64,000 nucleotides of DNA from an uncultured Opitutia bacterium (lineage in GTDB: Bacteria; Verrucomicrobiota; Verrucomicrobiia; Opitutales; Opitutaceae), in contig CAIRCN010000004.1 of the NCBI GenBank assembly GCA_903877135.1, forward strand, positions 186,001 through 250,000, read 5' to 3'. The position numbers were made by a program, and so were the translations under genes. Each line of letters starts with the position of its first letter. Positions within the stretch are counted from its first letter, which is position 1. The notes beneath the pieces are model-generated. The model was given only the letters and a program-made list of their open reading frames with translations. It searched no databases and was not told the origin of the DNA. Shown piece after piece: positions 54,954 to 63,997 of this stretch.

Positions 54954-55943
54954 CTACACCGCGTCGCGCACCTGCGCCACCAGCTCGAACGAGCGCAGCC
55001 GCGCGGGGTGATCGTAAATCGCCGCGGTCACCATCAGTTCGTCGACGCCGGTTCGCTGGAGAAAGTCCTCAATGCCGCGTTTCACCGTCTCGGGTGAACC
55101 CACCACCGCCTCGCTGAAGGCGTGTTCGACGCCGGCCTGTTCCACGGGCGACCCGAGGCCGTCCATCGTGGCGACGGGCGGCGGCAGCGGGCCCGGTGTG
55201 CCGCGGCGGAGTTTTAGGAAACTCTGCTGGAGCGACGTGAAGAGGCGGGCGGCCTCTGCATCGGTGTCGGCGGCGTAAACCGCGATGGCGGCCATAGCAT
55301 AGGGCTGGGACAACGCGGCTGAGGGCCGGAATTTGCCGCGATAAAGTGCGAGGGCTTCGTCGAGGTAGGCGGGCGCGAAGTGGGAGGCGAACGCGAACGG
55401 CAGGCCGAGCGCCGCCGCGAGCTGTGCACTGAACAGGCTCGAGCCAAGCAGCCAGATCGGCACGGCGAGTCCGGCGCCGGGCACCGCCTGCACGGCCTGG
55501 TTGTGCACCGCGGGGCGGAAATAGGCCTGCAGTTCCTGCACTTCGGCGGGAAACGAATCGGCAGGATCCTGGTGCCCTCGGCGCAGCGCCCGCGCCGTTA
55601 GCTGGTCGGTGCCCGGCGCGCGCCCGAGACCGAGATCGATGCGGCCGGGAAACAGCGCCTCCAGCGTGCCGAACTGCTCGGCGACCATCAGCGGCACATG
55701 GTTGGGGAGCATCACACCGCCCGAGCCGACGCGAATGGTCGACGTGCCCGCGGCCACGTGGCCGATGACGACGGCGGTCGCCGCGCTCGCGATCCCTGGC
55801 ATGTTGTGGTGCTCGGCCAGCCAGTAGCGGCGATAACCCAGTCGCTCGGCGTGCCGGGCAAGGTCGAGCGAGCGCCGCAACGTTTCGCCCGCCGTGCCGC
55901 CCTGGACAATTGGCGCGAGATCGAGAATCGAAAATGGAACCAT
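54954..55943 (-). CDS. LLM-class flavin-dependent oxidoreductase
   Basis: 329 aa luciferase-like TIM barrel. Family marks: [46 protein letters not shown] near the N terminus (WLAEHH is characteristic), [41 protein letters not shown]. Uses reduced flavin (FMNH2 or F420) on small substrates; substrate unknown. Close in style to YhbW-like members, often annotated MsnO8-type. Convergent with hrpA. Confidence 0.87.
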   Translation of the reverse strand: MVPFSILDLAPIVQGGTAGETLRRSLDLARHAERLGYRRYWLAEHHNMPGIASAATAVVIGHVAAGTSTIRVGSGGVMLPNHVPLMVAEQFGTLEALFPGRIDLGLGRAPGTDQLTARALRRGHQDPADSFPAEVQELQAYFRPAVHNQAVQAVPGAGLAVPIWLLGSSLFSAQLAAALGLPFAFASHFAPAYLDEALALYRGKFRPSAALSQPYAMAAIAVYAADTDAEAARLFTSLQQSFLKLRRGTPGPLPPPVATMDGLGSPVEQAGVEHAFSEAVVGSPETVKRGIEDFLQRTGVDELMVTAAIYDHPARLRSFELVAQVRDAV

Positions 55944-56034
55944 GCCGCAGAGTGCTCAATTGAGCCGGAATTACCAGAGTGCAAGGCTGTGGCAACGATC
56001 AGAGTCAAATATATGGCCGTCGCACTGGGCCGGT

Positions 56035-56472
56035 TCAGTCGGCTTCCTCAATAGTATCGGGGAGTTCGTTAACGTCGTCGGATTGGCGGGGGAAGTGTTC
56101 GGCGAGGAGGGCGCCGGCGCGGGTGATGCCGTGTTCTAGGCCGGCGGTGAATTCGGCGCGCTTGAAGTGCACGATCATCGTGGCGGCGAGTTCGGTCCAG
56201 AAGGCGTCGCCACATTTTTCGTGGACGGCGGAGTCGCCGATGACGGCAAAGGTGCGCGAGCGAGGGGCGAGGAAGATGAGTACGCCGTTGCGCTCTTTGG
56301 TCTGCGTCATGCCGAGGCGCGCAAAGTGTTTTTGCGCCGCGGCGACTGGGTCGGGCGCCCGGTGGCGGGCGAGTAGGACGCGGATTTCGCCGGAAGTTTT
56401 GGCTTCGGCGGCGCCGATGGCCGCGACGACGCGGGCATGGTCAATTTTCGGAGTGGAGAAGAACCAGCTCAT
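56035..56472 (-). CDS. TPM-domain cytosolic protein
   Basis: 145 aa, TPM (TLP18.3/Psb32/MOLO-1) domain without signal peptide: IGAAEAKTSGEIRVLL, ERNGVLIFLAPRSRTFAVIGDSAVHEKCG. Start ATG 56472, four bases from the secreted TPM gene. It forms a TPM-TPM-LemA set with the next two genes. Function of such sets is not established; C-terminal residues are acidic. Confidence 0.8.
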   Translation of the reverse strand: MSWFFSTPKIDHARVVAAIGAAEAKTSGEIRVLLARHRAPDPVAAAQKHFARLGMTQTKERNGVLIFLAPRSRTFAVIGDSAVHEKCGDAFWTELAATMIVHFKRAEFTAGLEHGITRAGALLAEHFPRQSDDVNELPDTIEEAD

Positions 56473-56476
56473 GGTG

Positions 56477-57229
56477 TCACCACTTTCCTCCCGCGCCGCC
56501 GCCGCCGAAGCTGCCGCCGCCGCCCGAGAATCCACCACCGCCACCACCACCTCCGCCAAAGCCGCCACCCCAGCCGCCGCCGGTGCCGATCCACGGTGTG
56601 ATGCGGCCGCTGCGGCCATAGACGGTATTGCGCCGGCTGCGGAAGAGCGAAAATACGACCATAAGCACCACAAAAATAATCATGACGACCGGGTTGGTCT
56701 GGTTGTGGGTGCGGTCTCCGACGGTGCGACCGGTGCCGTGGTATTCGCCCTTCGTCGCGGCGAGCATGGCGTGCACGCCGGCGGTGACGCCACTGGTGAA
56801 GTCGCCCTGGCGGAAGCGAGGGACGATTTCGTCTTCGACGATGCGTTTGCAGAGCACGTCGGGCAGTGCGCCTTCAAGGCCATAGCCCGTGACGATGCGG
56901 ATATCGTGGCTTTCCTGAAAGAAGAAGAGCACGGCGCCGTTCTTCCTGTCCTTCTGGCCGACGGCCCATTTCTGCGCGAGGCGGACTGTGTAGTCCTCGA
57001 CCGAGGAGTCGGACTGCATCTGCGGGTAGATGGCCACGACGATCTGGTTGGAGGTGTCGCGCTCGAACTGGGTGAGCTCGGCGTTGAGTTGACGGGCGGC
57101 GGCGGGGGCGACGATGCCGGCGTAATCGTTGAAATAGGCGGCGGGTGCAGGCGGCAGGACCTCCGCAGAGCGCGCGCTACTGCAGAGGAGCGCGAACAGA
57201 AGCGGGAGGATGTGGAAGTATTTTTTCAA
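56477..57229 (-). CDS. Secreted TPM-domain protein, glycine-rich tail (YgcG-like)
   Basis: 250 aa from a TTG start at 57229, the only start in frame. Signal peptide about 1-22, TPM domain about 33-155, membrane helix about 180-196, then a tail of nearly 30 residues that is mostly Gly with Phe, Ser and Trp. The layout is that of YgcG/TPM_phosphatase proteins that accompany LemA. A CGCGGAG repeat runs right up to the start codon, so no SD is available. Role uncertain. Confidence 0.8.
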   Translation of the reverse strand: MKKYFHILPLLFALLCSSARSAEVLPPAPAAYFNDYAGIVAPAAARQLNAELTQFERDTSNQIVVAIYPQMQSDSSVEDYTVRLAQKWAVGQKDRKNGAVLFFFQESHDIRIVTGYGLEGALPDVLCKRIVEDEIVPRFRQGDFTSGVTAGVHAMLAATKGEYHGTGRTVGDRTHNQTNPVVMIIFVVLMVVFSLFRSRRNTVYGRSGRITPWIGTGGGWGGGFGGGGGGGGGFSGGGGSFGGGGAGGKW

Positions 57230-57256
57230 CGCGGAGGTCGCGGAGAACGCGGAGAA
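57230..57256. repeat. CGCGGAG tandem motif next to the YgcG-like start
   Basis: Three copies of CGCGGAG at 57230, 57239 and 57250 (spacings 9 and 11), ending AGAAATAAAG. On the minus strand it reads CTCCGCG... up to TTG and the AAAAAA of the reading frame. From memory, related low-complexity repeats occur in planctomycete and verrucomicrobial genomes. Confidence 0.45.
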
Positions 57257-57272
57257 ATAAAGAAAGATTTTG

Positions 57273-57327
57273 TTGGCCCACGGAACACACGGAAGAAAGT
57301 CGGGTTTTCGTGTGTTCCGTGGGCCAA
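57273..57327. repeat. 55-bp inverted repeat, 19-bp perfect arms
   Basis: TTGGCCCACGGAACACACG (57273-57291) and its exact reverse complement at 57309-57327, separated by 17 bases. It lies between the LemA stop and the start of the secreted TPM gene. Such a long perfect stem could cut the LemA-TPM transcript or be a mobile palindromic element; no long U tract follows on the minus strand. Confidence 0.85.
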
Positions 57328-57337
57328 CCTTTCCTTT

Positions 57338-57976
57338 TTATGGTTTGCCTGGAGTTGGCTTTGCGCCGAAGTCGAACTGCACGGTGGGCGGACGGTCGGC
57401 GCCGGCGATGGCCGTGAAATAGGGGCGCGGCGTGTGGCCGAACATACCGGCAAAGATCACTGCCGGGAAACTTTTTTGGGCGGTGTTGTAGGCCTGCACG
57501 GCCTCGTTGAACCGGCCGCGCTCGACGCTGATGCGGTTCTCCGTGCCTTCGAGCTGCGCCTGCAGGTCGCGGAAATTGGCGGTGGCCTTGAGGTCGGGGT
57601 AGCGTTCGACGACGACGAGGAGGCGCGAGAGCGCGCCGCCGAGTTGGGCCTGCGCCTGCTCGAACTCGGCGAACTTGGCGGGATCGGTCGGCGCGCCGCC
57701 GGGGGGCAGCTGCGCGCGGCCCACGGAGGCGCGGGCGGCGACGATCTCGGTGAGGGTGGATTTCTCGAAGCTGGCGGCACCGGCGACGGTGTTGACGAGA
57801 TTGGGCACGAGATCGGCGCGGCGCTGGTAGACGTTTTGCACCTGCGCCCAAGCGGCGTCTGTGCCCTGCTGAAGCGTGACAAGGCGGTTGAAAATGCCGC
57901 TGATCCAGAGCCCGATGACGAGCGCGAGCAGCACGAAGAAGCCCTCGACGAGGAGGAGAATTTTGCCGATACTCAT
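57338..57976 (-). CDS. lemA: LemA family protein
   Basis: 212 aa from ATG 57976. One N-terminal membrane helix (about 6-26) and the LemA helical domain: FNRLVTLQQGTDAAWAQVQNVYQRRADLVPNLVNTV, VVVERYPDLKATANF, and FNEAVQAYNT. Membrane-anchored with the domain outside, by family precedent. It is upstream of the two TPM genes; LemA with TPM proteins is a widely conserved pairing of unknown role. The long in-frame region upstream of 57976 is not homologous. Confidence 0.88.
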   Translation of the reverse strand: MSIGKILLLVEGFFVLLALVIGLWISGIFNRLVTLQQGTDAAWAQVQNVYQRRADLVPNLVNTVAGAASFEKSTLTEIVAARASVGRAQLPPGGAPTDPAKFAEFEQAQAQLGGALSRLLVVVERYPDLKATANFRDLQAQLEGTENRISVERGRFNEAVQAYNTAQKSFPAVIFAGMFGHTPRPYFTAIAGADRPPTVQFDFGAKPTPGKP

Positions 57977-58139
57977 GCTGGATACATAACCGCGGTGGGC
58001 GGGATTCGCAAGGGGCATCGCGGTTGAACCGCCGGTGAAAGTTGTAATGGACGCCGGAAATTTTCCCGGTTTCGCCGACTTTCGGTTGCGACGGCGAATG
58101 TTCACGTCATGTTGAGGAACAACCCCGTTCGCACGACCC

Positions 58140-58583
58140 ATGAATACTCCGATCTCCGCCCTGCTGGAGCGCAAAGGCGCTGTGCTGCACTCAGTCACCC
58201 CGACCATGACCGTCGCCGCCGCCGTGGCTGAAATGAACCGCAATCGGGTTGGCGCTGTTGTTGTGCTCGACGGCGGCCGACTGGCCGGGATCTTCACCGA
58301 GCGCGACGTGCTGCGCCGCGTGGTGGGCGCCGGGGTCGATCCGAACACGACGAGCGTTTCTGCGGTAATGACGGGCAACGTCCTCACGGTGACGTCTGAG
58401 ACGACAATCGATCAGGCACTCGCGCTGTTTACCGAAAAACGCTGCCGGCATCTGCCCGTGGTGACCGATGGCCGGTTGATCGGGCTGGTGTCGATCGGCG
58501 ACACGACGCGCTGGATGGCCGAGGCGCACCGGGCCGAGGCCGAGCATTTGAAGAACTACATCGCCGGCGGCTTTCCGGCCTGA
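58140..58583 (+). CDS. Two-CBS-domain protein
   Basis: 147 aa consisting of a CBS pair: first domain LHSVTPTMTVAAAVAEMNRNRVGAVVVLDGGRLAGIFTERDVLRRVV, second LTVTSETTIDQALALFTEKRCRHLPVVTDGRLIGLVSIGD. Such free-standing pairs bind adenine nucleotides and regulate partner enzymes or channels. No SD sequence is visible before ATG 58140, and no partner is evident. Confidence 0.88.
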   Translation: MNTPISALLERKGAVLHSVTPTMTVAAAVAEMNRNRVGAVVVLDGGRLAGIFTERDVLRRVVGAGVDPNTTSVSAVMTGNVLTVTSETTIDQALALFTEKRCRHLPVVTDGRLIGLVSIGDTTRWMAEAHRAEAEHLKNYIAGGFPA

Positions 58584-58639
58584 GGCGTTGTGGCAGGAGT
58601 GGCGTTGACGAACGCGACGGAGTTTGCACGTTTCCAGCC

Positions 58640-59440
58640 ATGAGAAAAATCTCCCTGATTCTTGCCGGACTCGCGTTGGCCGTGCCGGCGTTTGCGAGAG
58701 TCGTCACCCGCCCGGTTGCCTATGAGCAGGGCGGCGTAAAACTGGAGGGCTTTCTCGCCTACGACGAGGCCAAGGCCGCAAAGGGCAAGCTGCCGGGCGT
58801 GCTCGTCGTGCCGGAGTGGTGGGGGCTCAACGACTATGCTAAGGACCGCGCGAAGCAACTGGCGCGCCTCGGCTATGTGGCGTTCGCAGCCGACATGTAT
58901 GGCGCGGGCGTGGTGACCACCGACCCGAAGAAGGCGGGCGATCTCGCTGGCCCGTTTTACGGCAAACCGCTCATGGCCGAGCGGGCGCGGGCGGGGCTGG
59001 TCCAGCTGCTGAAGGTCGAACAGGTCGATGCTGCGCGCGTGGCGGCGATCGGGTATTGTTTTGGCGGCTCGACGGTGCAGGCGCTGGCCTACAGCGGTGC
59101 GCAGCTCGCGGGCATCGTGAGTTTTCACGGCGGGCTCATTCCCGTGCCGGCCGACGCCGCGGCGAAGACGAAGGCCAAGATTCTGATCTGCCACGGCGCG
59201 GTGGATCCTTTCGTTTCCAAAGAGTCACGCGCGGCGTTTCTCAAGAGCATGGACGAGGGGAAATTCGACTACCAGTTCATCAGCTACGCCGGCGCGGTGC
59301 ACGCGTTCACCAACCCCGGCGCGGACAAGATCGCGGCGGCGGGATTGAAGGGCGTGGGCTACAACGCAGCCGCGGATCGGCGCTCGTGGGCGCACATGAA
59401 GGCGTTTTTCACGGAGCTGTTTCCGAAGCAGAAAGAATGA
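58640..59440 (+). CDS. Secreted dienelactone hydrolase-family protein
   Basis: 266 aa with signal peptide about 1-20. Alpha/beta hydrolase with the Cys nucleophile in IGYCFGGSTV, catalytic Asp in GAVDPFVS and His in AGAVHAFTNP, the triad of dienelactone hydrolase. PEWWGLNDYAKDRAKQLARLGYVAFAADMYG is the usual DLH N-terminal segment. Exported lactone or ester hydrolase; substrate unknown. Common as a stand-alone gene in environmental bacteria. Confidence 0.88.
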   Translation: MRKISLILAGLALAVPAFARVVTRPVAYEQGGVKLEGFLAYDEAKAAKGKLPGVLVVPEWWGLNDYAKDRAKQLARLGYVAFAADMYGAGVVTTDPKKAGDLAGPFYGKPLMAERARAGLVQLLKVEQVDAARVAAIGYCFGGSTVQALAYSGAQLAGIVSFHGGLIPVPADAAAKTKAKILICHGAVDPFVSKESRAAFLKSMDEGKFDYQFISYAGAVHAFTNPGADKIAAAGLKGVGYNAAADRRSWAHMKAFFTELFPKQKE

Positions 59441-59467
59441 GGGGGCTCGCGCCGAGTCGAGGCGCGG

Positions 59468-60256
59468 CTAGTTTCCAGGCGAGCTCAAGCGATAGCGACA
59501 GCCGCTGCCGGCGAGCCGAAGGCGCGCGCCGAACGTGGCGGAGAGGTTGGCGGAGGTAAGCACGGCGGCGCGCGGTCCGGTGGCGACGACGCGGCCAGCG
59601 CGCAGGAGTAGCGCGTGGGTGAAGACGGGCATGATCTCCTCGACGTGGTGCGTCACGAGCACGAGGGCCGCGGCGTGGGTGCGCCGGCGGGCGAGCCGGT
59701 CGATGAAGCGCAGAAAGTTTTCACGGGCGACGGGATCGAGCCCGGCGCAGGGTTCGTCGAGAATCAGGAGCCGCGGGCGCGCCATCAGGGCGCGGGCGAT
59801 GAGCACCCGCTGGCGTTCGCCCTGGGAGAGGCAGGACCATTCGCGGTCGGCGAGGCGCGCGAGTCCGACGAGCCGGAGCTGGCGCAACGCCGCGGTGCGG
59901 TCGGTGTGGGTGACGCGGTGCCAGAGGTCGAGCTGGGCGAATTTGCCGCTGATGATGGTGTCGAGCGCGACCTCGGCGGGTGGGATCGACGCCGTGAACG
60001 CGCTCGTGACCACGCCGATTTTCAACCGCAGCGCGCGCCAGTCGCTCGCGCCATAGCGCTGGCCGAGCAGGGTAAATTCGCCGGCGGTCGGCGAGAGGAA
60101 CCCGGTGAGCGCCTTGAGCAGCGAGGTTTTCCCAGAACCGTTGGCGCCGAGGATCACCCAGTGCTCGCCCGGCGTGATATGCCAGTCCACGCCGCGGAGG
60201 ATTTTGGTGCGACCACGTTCGATGCGGAGGCCGGTGAGTTCGAGGACGGGTTTCAT
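59468..60256 (-). CDS. ABC transporter ATP-binding protein
   Basis: 262 aa from ATG 60256. Walker A GANGSGKTS (about 37-45), signature LSQGERQRV, Walker B LLILDEPCAGLDP, switch His in LVTHHVEE. Closest by eye to ModF/ZnuC-like single-domain ATPases. No permease is next to it; instead its start overlaps the stop of an MFS gene (ATGA). It may serve a distant permease. Confidence 0.87.
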   Translation of the reverse strand: MKPVLELTGLRIERGRTKILRGVDWHITPGEHWVILGANGSGKTSLLKALTGFLSPTAGEFTLLGQRYGASDWRALRLKIGVVTSAFTASIPPAEVALDTIISGKFAQLDLWHRVTHTDRTAALRQLRLVGLARLADREWSCLSQGERQRVLIARALMARPRLLILDEPCAGLDPVARENFLRFIDRLARRRTHAAALVLVTHHVEEIMPVFTHALLLRAGRVVATGPRAAVLTSANLSATFGARLRLAGSGCRYRLSSPGN

Positions 60257-61422
60257 CGGGAAGAGTCTGTCATCAGGCGGCGCAGCCGCGCAACGCCGAG
60301 CATTGCAACCACAGCGGCGACGGGCACCCAAGCGAGTCCGCCGATGACCGCGGCTGCTCCGTGGGCGTCGGCGAGCGAGCCGAGCCAAGGTGCGATCAAT
60401 CCGCCCGCCGTGATGGCGAGGCCGACGGTGACGCCGGAGGCGAGGCCGACGCGGTTGGGCAGAAAATCCTGGCCCATGACGACGAGTGAGCTGAATGGCA
60501 TCGACATGGTGGCGCCGGCGACGGCGGAGAGGGCGATGAGCGCGGGACTGCTGGTAGCATGGGCCAGCGCTAGCATCGCGGGAATTTGAATCGCGAAGCC
60601 CAGCATCACCGTCTGCCGCCGGCCCCAGTGGTCGCCGAGCCAGCCACCCGCGAGCTGGCCAACGACGCCTGCGGCGAAGAGTGCGCTGAGGAGCAGGCTC
60701 GCGCCACCCGCGCCGTGGCCCGCACCGCGCAGCCACAGCAGCGGCACCATAGTGCTGAGCCCGAAAAAGATGATTGAGCGGCAGATCACGCCCACGCTCA
60801 CGAGCGCGAACCCGTCCCAACGGTCGCCGCCCGCGTCGGTCCTGGCGGGAACGGCTGCCTGTGCCTCGCGTTCGGCGTGACCTTCCGCCACGCGCCACGT
60901 GAACACCACCATGGCGACTAGCGGGATCGCCAGCCACGGCGTCCCACTGAGGCCAAGGTGGGTGAACAGCAGGCCTGCCACCAAGGGACCAGTCGCGAAA
61001 CCGAGGGAGCCGCCGACGTTGAACCAACTGATCGCGGTGGAGCGAGCCGTGGCCGCGGCGGCACTGCGCACGAGTCGCACGGCTTCGGGGTGAAACGCCG
61101 CCACACCCATGCCGCCCAGTGCGGCGAGCGCGAGCAGTGCTGAGGTGTCGTTCACCACGCCGAAGAGCGAGAGGCACACGCCGGTCACGAGGATCCCGGT
61201 GGGCAACATCCACGGGCGCGGCTGGCGGTCACTGGCGACGCCGAAAAGCGGTTGCACGACGGAAGAGCTGAGATTGAAGGCGAGGAGCAGCGCACCGTTG
61301 GCCGCGAGAGTGTAGCGCCGCTCGGTGTGCAGGAGCGGCAGCAACGCCGGGAATGCCCCCTGCCAGAAATCGATCGAGAAATGGCTGAAGACGAGTCCGG
61401 CAATGGGGCGGGGGAGTTTCAT
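60253..61422 (-). CDS. MFS transporter, fosmidomycin-resistance (Fsr)-like
   Basis: 389 aa, 12 membrane helices. Opens with HFSIDFWQGAFPALLPLL, the signature region of Fsr-type efflux pumps, followed by GVASDRQPRP and a second-half GGWLGDHWGRRQ motif. Proton-driven efflux of a small drug or metabolite. Start ATG 61422; the frame upstream is not family-like. Its stop overlaps the ABC ATPase start. Confidence 0.83.
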   Translation of the reverse strand: MKLPRPIAGLVFSHFSIDFWQGAFPALLPLLHTERRYTLAANGALLLAFNLSSSVVQPLFGVASDRQPRPWMLPTGILVTGVCLSLFGVVNDTSALLALAALGGMGVAAFHPEAVRLVRSAAAATARSTAISWFNVGGSLGFATGPLVAGLLFTHLGLSGTPWLAIPLVAMVVFTWRVAEGHAEREAQAAVPARTDAGGDRWDGFALVSVGVICRSIIFFGLSTMVPLLWLRGAGHGAGGASLLLSALFAAGVVGQLAGGWLGDHWGRRQTVMLGFAIQIPAMLALAHATSSPALIALSAVAGATMSMPFSSLVVMGQDFLPNRVGLASGVTVGLAITAGGLIAPWLGSLADAHGAAAVIGGLAWVPVAAVVAMLGVARLRRLMTDSSR

Positions 61423-61552
61423 GCGGGCGAGGGCAAGGCGCGGGGGTTTCTCAGCTTTCGGCGCGTGCGGCAAGGGCGGAGTCGGCGGTGAGGGATCACG
61501 GGCTAGGCGGTTTTCGCTTTTCCCCGGCGCGATTGCCCGGCAGACCCGCTGG

Positions 61553-63049
61553 ATGCGCAGACTGAAAGCCCTTTTCCTCACCCTGTGTTGCGTCGCGGTC
61601 GCGGCGGCGAAGCCGTTCATGGTGGTGGTCTACAATGTCGAGAATCTCGACGATGCCGACGGCAAGACGCTGTTCGAAGACTACCAGCCGGCGAAATACT
61701 CGAAGGCCCACGTCCTCACCAAGGTCCAGAACATCGCCCGCGTGATGAGCCAGTTCGAGGACGGTCGCGGCCCCGACGTGATTATGTTCGAGGAAATTGA
61801 GGTGGATCTGACGCCGTCGAAGACCCCGCCCGATTACGATGTGCTGTTGCGACGCTTCGCGGGAATGAAGATCGAGGAGATGCTCGGGGCGAAGTTCGAC
61901 GCAGAGATTGCCGACCTGCCGGCCGAGGCGCTTCTCGTGAAGGCGTTCGCCGACCACGGCCTGATGGGCTACCATGTGATCGCCGCAGAAAACATTCGGA
62001 CCACCGAGAGCACGCACGCTCTCGCGCAGAAATGTGTCATTTTCACTCGCTTTCCGGTGAAGCTGGTCAAGTCGCATCCGACCCTCGACGCGCGCGCCAT
62101 TCTCGAAGTGCAGGTCGAGGTCGACGGAGCGCCGCTCTGGCTGTTCGCGAACCACTGGAAGTCTGGCGCCAGTGACCCCGAGACGGAGAAGATCCGCGTC
62201 GACAACGCCAGCACGCTGCGCAGCCGGCTCGACGAAATTCTCAAGGCGGACCCGAATGCCGACATCATCATCGGTGGCGACTTCAACTCGCAATACAACC
62301 AGAAGCAGCGCTACCCGAAGATGAAGGTCACCGGCCTCAACGACATCCTCGGCTCGCAGGGCAACGAACTCGCGGTCCGCGGGTCGACGCGCGATCTCTA
62401 CAATCTGTGGTATGAGCTGCCGGTCGCCGAGCGCGGCAGCGACACTTATCGCGGCGAGTGGGGCACGCTCATCCAGCTCATCGTCTCGCGCGGCCTCTAC
62501 GACTACCGCGGCGTGCAATACGTGGAGAGTTCCTTCGGAGTCGCGAAAATCCCCGGCCTAAACGCCGACGCAAAGGGGCTGCCGATCCGCTGGTCGTTCG
62601 ACGGGCCGGGCGGCAGCGGCTTCTCCGACCATTTTCCGGTTTATGCGAAATTTGTCACCGTGCCGGACAACCGCACTGACCGCTACCTGCCGCTGCGCAA
62701 CACCTCGGTCGAACCGAGCACGGCAGCGCCCAACAGCCGCATCGATTTCAGCAAAGTCGACGTCGAGAAGACAGCGGTGCGGGCGGACAAGGTGCCGCCC
62801 GGCGCGAGCATTCGCACCGCCGACTACAAGGGGAAAATCTTCCGCGTCGACGGCAAGGTGGCGCGCGGCAAGCGGCTGATTGTCGATTTCCTCGGCGACA
62901 CCTACGACGTGTGGAGTTTCGACGCGAAGCTGCGCGACAAGTTGCGCGCCGCGCACAAAGCCGGCGAGCCGTTCCGTTTCTACGGCGAACTCGGCCAATA
63001 CAAGGGGCGCTGGCAATTCGTGATTCACGACGAGAGCTGGGTGAAATGA
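61553..63049 (+). CDS. Secreted endonuclease/exonuclease/phosphatase-family protein
   Basis: 498 aa with signal peptide about 1-19. EEP fold markers in order: VVVYNVENLDD (Asn), FEEIE (metal Glu), ANHWKS (His), IIGGDFNSQYN (Asp/Asn) and SDHFPVY (catalytic Asp-His). Hydrolyses nucleic acid or phosphodiesters in the periplasm or outside; substrate unknown. The roughly 120 residues after the DHFPVY motif are an extra domain (GKIFRVDGKVARGKRLIVDFLGD) with OB-like strands. Its TGA overlaps the next ATG. Confidence 0.85.
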   Translation: MRRLKALFLTLCCVAVAAAKPFMVVVYNVENLDDADGKTLFEDYQPAKYSKAHVLTKVQNIARVMSQFEDGRGPDVIMFEEIEVDLTPSKTPPDYDVLLRRFAGMKIEEMLGAKFDAEIADLPAEALLVKAFADHGLMGYHVIAAENIRTTESTHALAQKCVIFTRFPVKLVKSHPTLDARAILEVQVEVDGAPLWLFANHWKSGASDPETEKIRVDNASTLRSRLDEILKADPNADIIIGGDFNSQYNQKQRYPKMKVTGLNDILGSQGNELAVRGSTRDLYNLWYELPVAERGSDTYRGEWGTLIQLIVSRGLYDYRGVQYVESSFGVAKIPGLNADAKGLPIRWSFDGPGGSGFSDHFPVYAKFVTVPDNRTDRYLPLRNTSVEPSTAAPNSRIDFSKVDVEKTAVRADKVPPGASIRTADYKGKIFRVDGKVARGKRLIVDFLGDTYDVWSFDAKLRDKLRAAHKAGEPFRFYGELGQYKGRWQFVIHDESWVK

Positions 63050-63411
63050 GCGCGCTAAAAATCTATACCTACGCCCAGTGCGACACCTGCCGGCGCGCTG
63101 TGAAATGGTTGCGCGCTCGCGGACTGGAGTTCGACGAGCGGCCGATCCGCGAGACGCCGCCGAGCGCGGCGGAGCTACGCACAATGCTCGCGGCGCAGGG
63201 CGGCAATTTACGCCGGCTCTTTAACACCTCCGGCCGCGATTACCGCGAGCAGAAGCTCGGGGAAAAACTGCCCGCACTCACCGAGCCGGCGGCGCTGGCG
63301 CTGCTGGCGGGCAACGGCAACCTCGTGAAGCGGCCGTTTCTGATCGGCCCCGGCGTGGCGCTGGTGGGGTTCAGCGAGGAGGCGTGGGCCACGGCGCTGG
63401 CGGGAAAATAG
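63046..63411 (+). CDS. ArsC/Spx-family thioredoxin-like protein
   Basis: 121 aa, thioredoxin fold with CDTC near residue 12 (YAQCDTCRRAVKWL), RPIRETPPSAAEL, and KLPALTEPAALALLAGNGNLVKRPFLIGPGVALVGF, the ArsC/YffB/Spx layout with cis-Pro in KRPF. True arsenate reductases need a GRxxR arrangement that I do not see, so Spx- or YffB-like is more likely. Starts in the stop of the EEP gene (ATGA), so probably co-expressed. Confidence 0.83.
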   Translation: MSALKIYTYAQCDTCRRAVKWLRARGLEFDERPIRETPPSAAELRTMLAAQGGNLRRLFNTSGRDYREQKLGEKLPALTEPAALALLAGNGNLVKRPFLIGPGVALVGFSEEAWATALAGK

Positions 63412-63463
63412 CCCGACTTATTCGGGATGGCGGTTCCGGTGGTGTTTGCTAGTGTCTGTGCCC

Positions 63464-63997
63464 ATGGCCGAAAACACTGCTCTCATCGAGGTGCGGCTGC
63501 GCGAACTCGCGCAGCTTTTCAACTCGATGGATCCTTCGCCGTTCATTGACCGCGACCTCGACGCGGACGCAGAGGACTTCATCGTGAGCTGGGCGCGCGA
63601 GCACCCGGCGGGGCACGAGCTGGTGTTGTCGCTCCATCTTGCAACGCCGCCACCACCGGACCGGACGGCGGGGGTGCAGGAGGCGGTGCAGCACTATTTC
63701 CGAACCCGCGCCCACCTGAAGCGAAACGAGTTTCGGCACCTCATGCGCCGGGGCCGGCAGACGTTGCTGGTCGGCGTGCTGTTTCTTGGTGGCTGCCTGT
63801 TTCTCGGCGGGCTGGCCGGCCGGCTGGGCGCAGGCACAGGCACCGACATCGTGCGCGAGGGGCTGACGATTCTGGGCTGGGTGGCGATGTGGCGGCCGAT
63901 GCAGATTTACCTCTATGACTGGTGGCCGTTGCTGGAAGAACAGCGGCTGTTCGCGCGCCTGGCGCGGATGCACGTGCGGCTGGTGCTGCCGGCCTGA
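63464..63997 (+). CDS. Conserved membrane protein of unknown function
   Basis: 177 aa from ATG 63464. Soluble N-terminal half with an acidic Asp-rich stretch (DRDLDADAEDFIVSWAREH), then two membrane helices (about 98-120 and 128-145) and a basic C-terminal tail. The N-terminal half ends in AVQHYFRTRAHLKRNEFRHLMRRGR. I recall similar short proteins in many genomes, but no function. Confidence 0.7.
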   Translation: MAENTALIEVRLRELAQLFNSMDPSPFIDRDLDADAEDFIVSWAREHPAGHELVLSLHLATPPPPDRTAGVQEAVQHYFRTRAHLKRNEFRHLMRRGRQTLLVGVLFLGGCLFLGGLAGRLGAGTGTDIVREGLTILGWVAMWRPMQIYLYDWWPLLEEQRLFARLARMHVRLVLPA

